From Bimastos eiseni (lineage: Eukaryota > Annelida > Clitellata > Crassiclitellata > Lumbricidae): DNA of 64,000 nt. Each line of letters begins with the position of its first letter. The stretch's first letter is position 1. Position numbers and translations under genes: made by a program. Below, piece after piece: positions 52,201 through 60,236 of the stretch. Location: positions 45,131,447 through 45,195,446 of the forward strand of contig OY365809.1 in assembly GCA_959347315.1 (NCBI GenBank), given 5' to 3'. Under the pieces are notes generated by a model that saw only the letters and a program-made list of their open reading frames with translations, made no database searches and was not told the origin of the DNA.

Positions 52201-55200
52201 CATATGCATACATTCGTCCTAATACATATGCATACATTCGTCCATATACATATGCATGCATTCGTTCATATACGTATGCATACATTCGTCCATATACATA
52301 TGCATACATTCGTCCATATACATATGCATACATTCGTTCATATACATATGCATACATTCGTCCATATACATATGCATACATTCGTCCATATACATATGCA
52401 TACATTCGTCCATATACATATGCATGCATTCGTTCATATACATATGCATGCAGCATGATATACACTTGGATGAATTTATACAAATTGTGTTCATATTCAT
52501 GCGGACATTCATGCTTGCATAGGCCTATGTATTTTTACATAACCATAACCATAGTGTTTATTGGTCCCAAAAACGATACAGGATAAATCAGATAAAAGAT
52601 AAACCTAGTCACAATCGCATTGGGAACAAGAGAACAGAAAACCCTAAACGGACATTTTGTGTATTTCTGCTGTAGAGCGACGTGTGTTCAGCCAGTCTTG
52701 TTGAGATTTTACAGTCGGTTATAAATGGTTCCGATGGTTGTATCTTCACTTACGGACACGGTCGAGTGGGTAGGTAGCGATTAGATTATAGATAATCCTA
52801 GTAATGACGAAAACGACGCTACTGATAATGTTGATAATAATTATGATGATGATAATGCTGATAATAAAGTTAATAATGATGAATGCCTTGGGTAGAAAGG
52901 AATGATTAGAGCAGTGTTCCTCACCAACTCCTACCTCCACTTTGTCCCCAATCTATTCACCGATTTAGACCTAGAGCACAAAGCCATCGCGATCTGATCG
53001 TCCCTTTTGCACGCACTTCCAAAATGCAGAATCGGGTTTTCTCGGTCGTTGGACCTACAGTTTGGAATGGACTTCCCCTAGAGCTACGTCTCCTACCTAA
53101 GAACTCATCATCTTCATTTTACGCCTCTCTGAAAACTGTTCTTCAGTGTATATATTATTTCAGGTAAGACATTCACGATGTTTGGTATTGACGATGAAGT
53201 CAACGGAGAAGGCCTTGGAATCCTTCCCAGCGCCATTGTCTGGCTCTATCGATTAATTGAACTCCGCAAGGAGAGGACTGGATCACGATTCTTGGTCAGG
53301 GTATCATCTGCACAACTAATAGACGGAAGGGAACAGATGAAGGACCTATTGGCTCATCTCGACTGCGGTAACAAGTCCGAGGGATTTCCAAGGACAATTA
53401 TTGTTTCCAGTCTATCTATGATCGTATTGCTAATCAGGAAATTATTATGATACTCACAATATGATAGCGACTATATAATAAAAAATTATAATTATATTAT
53501 TGTTATTCGTATCAAGCAATTTTTATATTGTCGATATTATTATAATTATTAGAATTGACAATATTATTCTGTCTATTCTTAAAATCACCATTGCTATTGT
53601 ACCTAATCTTAGAATTGACATTACTATTTTACCTATTCTTAGAATTGACATTACTATTTTACCTATTCTTAGAATTGACATTACTATTCTACCTATTCTT
53701 AGAATTGACATTACTATTTTACCTATTCTTAGAATTGACATTACTATTTTACCTATTCTTAGAATTGACATTACTATTTTACCTATTCTTAGAATTGACA
53801 TTACTATTCTACCTATTCTTAGAGTTGACATTACTATTCCACCAATTTTTTTAAATCAACATATTATTCTACCTGCTGTTAGTATAATTAACATTATTAA
53901 TCTTCTTGCTTTCAGAATCAACATTATTACTCTACCAATCTACCACTAGAATTAATATAATAATTCTTAATAATAATTAGCATGATTAGTACTATTATGA
54001 ATTGAATATATATATATATCTATATAGATGAATCTCTTGACAGGCAGAGACGGTAGCCATGGCGACTCCATGACAACCGATCGACGTCATCAGACGAAGT
54101 CTCGTCATCCGTTACAGACTCTGACTCAACTGAGGACGACTTCAGCCGAGCATCTCGCCCACTGCCTGGATGCTGCGCTGGCTGCCTCTGACTCACCAAC
54201 AGATGGTAGGTGTTCGTGATGGTTAGACTCGTCAGATGGGGTAGGGGCTTGCTTTGCCTTTCAGAGAATGGGGGTTCGATCCCCGTTCCCTTGAAATATC
54301 TGTGCTGAACACACATTACTGAAACCGTGTAGATTAGTAGCCTAAGTAGTAATGTATTATTGCTGTGCCAGAGCTGAGAAAGAGGATTCGATATCCGTCA
54401 CCCTGTGAGGTTGTCTTGTTCTTCAGAAAGATGCATATTACGTAATGGACGCCATAGTCTATATATTGCTGCTGACAGTAACAATAAACCTGTCGTCATT
54501 CTTTCATACTATGTTTGTAATTATACTACGATTTGACAGTTTGAAAGTTAACTACATGTGGAGTAATACTTATTCTGACACATCTAATTGAGAGCTTTGT
54601 GTATCACACACTGGCGCTGCATAAATTATTGATTAAAGTCGTATTCCGACTTCATGTGTGCACAAATCCAATGGTCGCGTAATGTTATCAGTTCATATTG
54701 TGATCTAATCCAAACTGTGTTCCGCGGAACCCTATGGTTCCGTGAGGTGAAGACAAGCTTCCAGTGTGAACGTATGAACGATTATTGCTAAACATTTGTA
54801 TAAAACTTTCTATGAAAACGAATTCATGTCTTTGGGATCAATATTTGTGTAATCTCGGCATAAATCCATTGTTGTCTGCATACTCCAACATAATGTGCTT
54901 CGTTTAGGACGGTGTTACGTCATTACATTTTATAACCAAGAGGGTTCCACGGTCAAAAAAGTTTGGGAAACGTTGATCTATTAGTAAGGTAATTCGATGA
55001 GTTTTTACAGAATGTGTTTTATCGTTCGAACTTGTTTTCTCAGACGACCGCTTTGCTTCACATTTCTTCTTCACGATCAACGTTTACCATTATCAAATGG
55101 ATTCAAACGGATCAGGTAACATTATTACTAACAGTATGAGTAACGTCCCATATCAGGACTAGTTTATCTTGCTGTCCAATTTCAGGTCTGGCTGGCTCTG

Positions 55201-58200
55201 AATGAATAGATATAGCTGCTAATGATTGAATGAATGAATAAACGAATGAGTGAGTGAGCTAGTTAGTTAGTTAATTGGTTAATTAATTGATTAATTAATG
55301 GATAAATTATTGACTGGACAATGGAATAGACAGATTAATTATTGTTTGTATATATGTATGAATGGAAACATGAATGGATAAATGAATGGATTGATAAATA
55401 AAATTGAATTGATATCCTACTCGCTAATTCATTCTGACCGCAATTTCTTCGTATTCAGCGCTTGGTCCTATGGAATTAATTGGATCCATTTCGCGTGATT
55501 CACTCCACCAGATGGTTACTTTAAATAACTATAAAAGTCAAATAAAAATCTTACGCTGTTGAATTTAAATTTAAACAACAGGTGGCCGAAGGAGCCGACT
55601 GCACTTTGTTGACCTCGGCAGCAGCATCTCCATGGCAACCGATGACCCTTTTTCATCGTCGCTGAGCATCTCAGAGGTCGGTGATGTTGTCATGGCGATA
55701 TTAACTGGCCAACGGCAAGTTCCCTATGGGTAATTATTGCAGTGCCGTATCTGTTTACGAATTTCCTTTAAACAAATTACTAAAGTGCATTTGATACGGC
55801 TAATGAGTGTTTATTTCCTTTTGTCAAATACATAATCATAATAAAGTAACCTATTTTGTGATGATGATGACGACAACGACGACGACGATGATAATGATGA
55901 CTTCTCTGTCCGAAGGCAGATCCAGTAGATTTATGCCATCTGGGGATGAGATGAGTGAGGTGGTTTCCCGTTGCCTACCTCGCAGACGATTATTTTGTGT
56001 GAGCAATTTGTCCAGAGTCGCAACGCAGTGACTTGAGGTGGGTTCGAACCTGCGACTCTTTGGCTACAAGGTAAAGGCCACGATATACTACTAGTGCCAC
56101 TACTACTGCTATTGCTACTAATACTGATACTGATGCTGATACTACTTACTACTACTGATACTTCCCCCACCACTATTACTACCACTACTTCTACTTCCAC
56201 TGCTACTACTTCCACTACTTCTACTTCCACTGCTACTAATACTATTAATGGTAATTGCTATGACTTAATGTTTAAACACTGAAATGCGTGTAAGTCTTCA
56301 ATCAGTGACTTAACAAAATCAGTTTAAAAATCAGGTCAATTACCATTATAAGGTGTCACAGAATATATTACTTATCTATTATTTTGGTTGTTGCAGTTTA
56401 ACGACACTCTGCGACTACAAAGATCATTAGCGTCACCTTCCCCCTTTATCCAGGCTTGGGACTGGCACTGCTGGGCTTCAAGCAGTGTAGGAATTACGTA
56501 TCTATCAATTAATTTTGTCCTTTGTCCTTAAATAGCACATTGCGTTGGTTGTGCAGCCATAGGATGCTGCCTCGGTTGCTGAGGGAATGCCTGGAGGAGC
56601 GACAGGGCCACCACTCCTGCTGCTTGGTCGCCGGTGTATCACCGCACATCACCTCTTACAAGGAAACGATGGAGGTGCTTGAGTTGGTGGAGAATATCTA
56701 TCGAATGAAAGATCAGTTGAGGAAGTCACCCCAGAGCAACGAGAGAGTGAATGTCGTAGGAATGGAACCAAGAAGCAAGGTCACCCGTCAATTCAATCAG
56801 TCAATCAATCACCCAGTCAGTCAATCAATCAGTCAGTCAGTCACTCAGCCAGTCAATCAATCAGTCAGTCAGTCAGTCAATCAATCAGTCAGTCAGTCAA
56901 TCAATCAGTCAGTCAGTCAACCAATCAGCCAGTCAGTCAGCCAGTCAGTCAATCAGTCAGTCAGTCAGCCAATCAATCAGCCAGTCAGTCAATCAACCAG
57001 TCAGTCAGTTAGACAATGAATGAAACCTGACATAGCGCCTCTTCACAAAATCTACTCTTAGGGGCTCTTAGTCCAACCTCGGCCAAAGAAGGCAGTTTTC
57101 AGAGTAAAGTGGAGGTAGCGGATTCTTCGGCAAGAGCCGAAGATCCAAAGGGAGGAAATTCCAAGCAGTAAACTGTTAAATTCATGCAACAAAACCAAGC
57201 CGCAATCAAGTTGACATCCAATCAATCAATGAAGCTTGATATAGCGCCTCTTCAAGAAATCTACCCAGTCCAACCTCAGCCAAAGATAACAGTTTTCAGT
57301 GTAGAATAGAAAGAGGGTTGAGAGTTTCCAGGCAAGACTTAGGATTAATAAACAGTTGCACCTTTAAATTAAACCTCGTTTATTCTTTCCAATCAGCTGC
57401 GATACGGACATCCACAGACAGACGACGAGTCATCTGGATCACTTCCGAGGTCAAGGTCAAGGATGCATCGTGGCATCCGGATGGGACTGCGAGGGGGCGA
57501 ACTGGCCCGGATGAAGGGGTCGTACTCGGACTCGGAACACTGCGCTTCAGAGAGCGAACAGTCGGCTGGGGAGACGATTGTATACCTCGGTAACAGTATC
57601 AGAGATTCCGTTGGTGGTTGGAAACAGGAGGATGTTCGGAAAGCAGTTGCCTCTAGGAGGGTCAATCACTCGAACGATGATGTATCTGGGGTCGGTAGCT
57701 ACAATCACTGCAACATCTCGTGTTCGGAATGGGAAGGTCGTTGCTGTCGAGAACGTTTACGGAGGCAACCATTGGAGTTCATCGGAAGAGGAGACAGCCG
57801 TTGTCGACACATGAGTGGTGCAGAAGACAGGTTTCGTCTGGACAACCGTTGTTGCCAGAGGGTCTTTGCGATGTCCCCGTTATCGTGTGAAGTGGAAAGA
57901 GGAGCGTGTCTGTTCGGGAGGGGTGTTGACGGAAGGACTGGAAATAATCTGTCTGCTGGTGAATTCAATTTTCGGTCAGCCCGTGGCGATTCCCGCGACA
58001 GTTCGTTAGGGTCTCGCGATGAGTCGGGATTCCGTGGAGCAAGGCAAAGGAAGAGACAGGTACCCATTTCGTCAGCGGTTTACGAGCGTCCGAGGTTTGG
58101 ACAGATTTGGGTGGATGGACCCTCTTATGGGCAGTGTCCGTGTCCTGGTCCCGTTTCAAACTGTTCTAATGAGGGAGAAGCAGGTGGCATGGTATCCCAC

Positions 58201-60187
58201 GGACAGAGTAGCTGGACGAACTCGTTCGATCATGCACGTAGAGCGTTGGGTAAGACTGCCTACCAAACCTCTGCAGCTCAAGCCCCTCTCTGCTGCCATC
58301 ATGTAGGGTCAGATGGAGTCTACCCGCAGTTCGAGGGAATGCCCGGCTCGTATTCCTACCACGTCCGATACCACAGCGAAAGGGCAGGCGGTCTCGGCTC
58401 TAGCAGGTCAGACCACAGCGCCGAAAAAAATATGCTGTGTACGGGCAAATACCACGCGGCGTTCGGAGTACGAACGCTTCCGTCGTCCTCCAGAGAACCA
58501 GATGGGTATCCCTGCGTCGGTCCTTCAGGTTTTACGGGGATTGGTTCGGGAGGCCAGTGTCACCGGATTCATTCTCGTTGTAATGGTTCGTTGGTGCGGC
58601 CGATTGCGACTCGGCCGACGAAAATGGTGACGGATCGCACGGCACTGTGGGTGAAGGCCGTCCAGGGAATCCAGGGGCACCACCCGGACACGTTCGTGTG
58701 CCCGAACAGAGGCAACAATCCGGCCGCAGAGGCGGCGTCTAGCCCTAACGCACAGGGGTTGATCTTTCCTGATCGCCTCCGTCTTACGGGCTCTCGGTCG
58801 TCCGAGTGCGGTCGCTTCCGTCGTCCTCAAGAGGATAATTCTCTTCCTCTCTGTGAAAAGTTAAGCTCTGAGAAGTTTAGAGGAGCAGATTTGGAGTCCG
58901 AGGAGTTGCCCGTCGCTGGTCGCGGATCAAAGCTGGCAAATGAGAAGCTGTGGTACACAGCGGAGGAATTGACGGAGCTCGGGTTTGTGGTCTTTCCGAC
59001 GAGAAAGAGTGCAGATGAGGTCGTGACGCCCGTCAGTCAACAATCGACTTATGACGAGGACCTGGAGAAGGAATTGGAATCACTGTGGAATGTCAGTTCT
59101 CGCGAAATTGAGGAGAAGCCATCTGTAAATGAAAGGTCTCCAGACAAGATATCTTATCCAAATCTGTCGTTTGGTGATCGCGACGTTCCGAGCGAGGCTC
59201 CAAAACACAGATCGGAGGAGGGAAGCGTGTCTCAGGTCACTTCCAAATGTTATTCTCCGTCGCAGAGGAGTCTGGCTCTACCGGACGGTTCGTCCAATCC
59301 AACGATATTCGAGAAGTCGCGTAGTTCTCCAAGCGACGCGGTCCTCTGCGGAACGGACTCTTCTTCTGGCGAGGAAGGCAGTTCGGTGGAACGACATTTG
59401 GATGAAACATCGCCCGAGGAATCAATAGCTCAGTGGGGCATCAACGTCGAATGCCTTATCGTACCTCTGCAGACGTTTAACGACAGTCCCTCCTGTGATG
59501 GGCAACCAGGAGAAGAAAGGTCTCAATTTCCGCAGACATCCAACGTTCTCAAAGCCCACGTTGACGCCATTGCTCTTTCGGTTACCGGACAACCCCCTAG
59601 CGACCCTATTGAGCCTGGCAACGGTCGTCTCCTTGGAGATCGTCGCAGAAAAGGGCGATCATCCGCCGAGCATCTCTCGTTCGACGCAACTTTGAGAGTT
59701 CCTGCGACTTCTGCGGATCACAGGCGGAGTACCTCTTCGCTGTTGAGCGCCCTTTCGTCTGCTCTCAGATGTTCCAGCTACTCGGAGAAGTGCAGACCGT
59801 GGCGGCGTTGTCACTCGCATGAGACGAACATCTCCTGGGAACCCTTCCCGAAAAAAGACGAGGGGATCCGAGTACATAAAAACAAAGGCCTGAAACGAGT
59901 CGGGAAGTCGACCAAAACAAGAGTGGATGGATCGGGCAGAAAAATGGTGGGCAACTGCTGTATTCCGGTGAGTTCGTCAATTCCCACAATGGTCGACGTG
60001 AGCAGCGGTTACGAGAGTATGGCTCAGGGAGCGGATGACTCTACTACTCTGAGTCGTCATCCTACTCGAAATATCGGCTCTGGCTCGATGAGCGAAGACG
60101 TGTACCGGAAAGAGAATCTTGAAAGGCGAACTGACAGAAAAGGTAAGGTCTAGTTTTGAAACCGCTGAGTTGCTCATCAGCCCCCCC

Positions 60188-60236
<49 letters not shown>

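Noticed and set aside
52108..52453. CRISPR-like array
   Set aside because: Units are contiguous with no unique spacers and the sequence is animal; it is a tandem satellite.
52046..52586. 97-174-codon frames over the 24-bp array, both strands
   Set aside because: The period is a multiple of three, so openness is automatic; amino-acid content is pure repeat.
53500..53949. 149-codon ITILPILRID-repeat frame
   Set aside because: Same reason for the 30-bp array. It lies between two KIF26 exons that splice in frame without it.
56780..57019. Extension of KIF26 exon 13 through Ser/Gln repeats
   Set aside because: The frame is open only because of the CAGT/CAAT array. Splicing at 56755 or 56779 joins exon 14 in phase and fits the vertebrate alignment.
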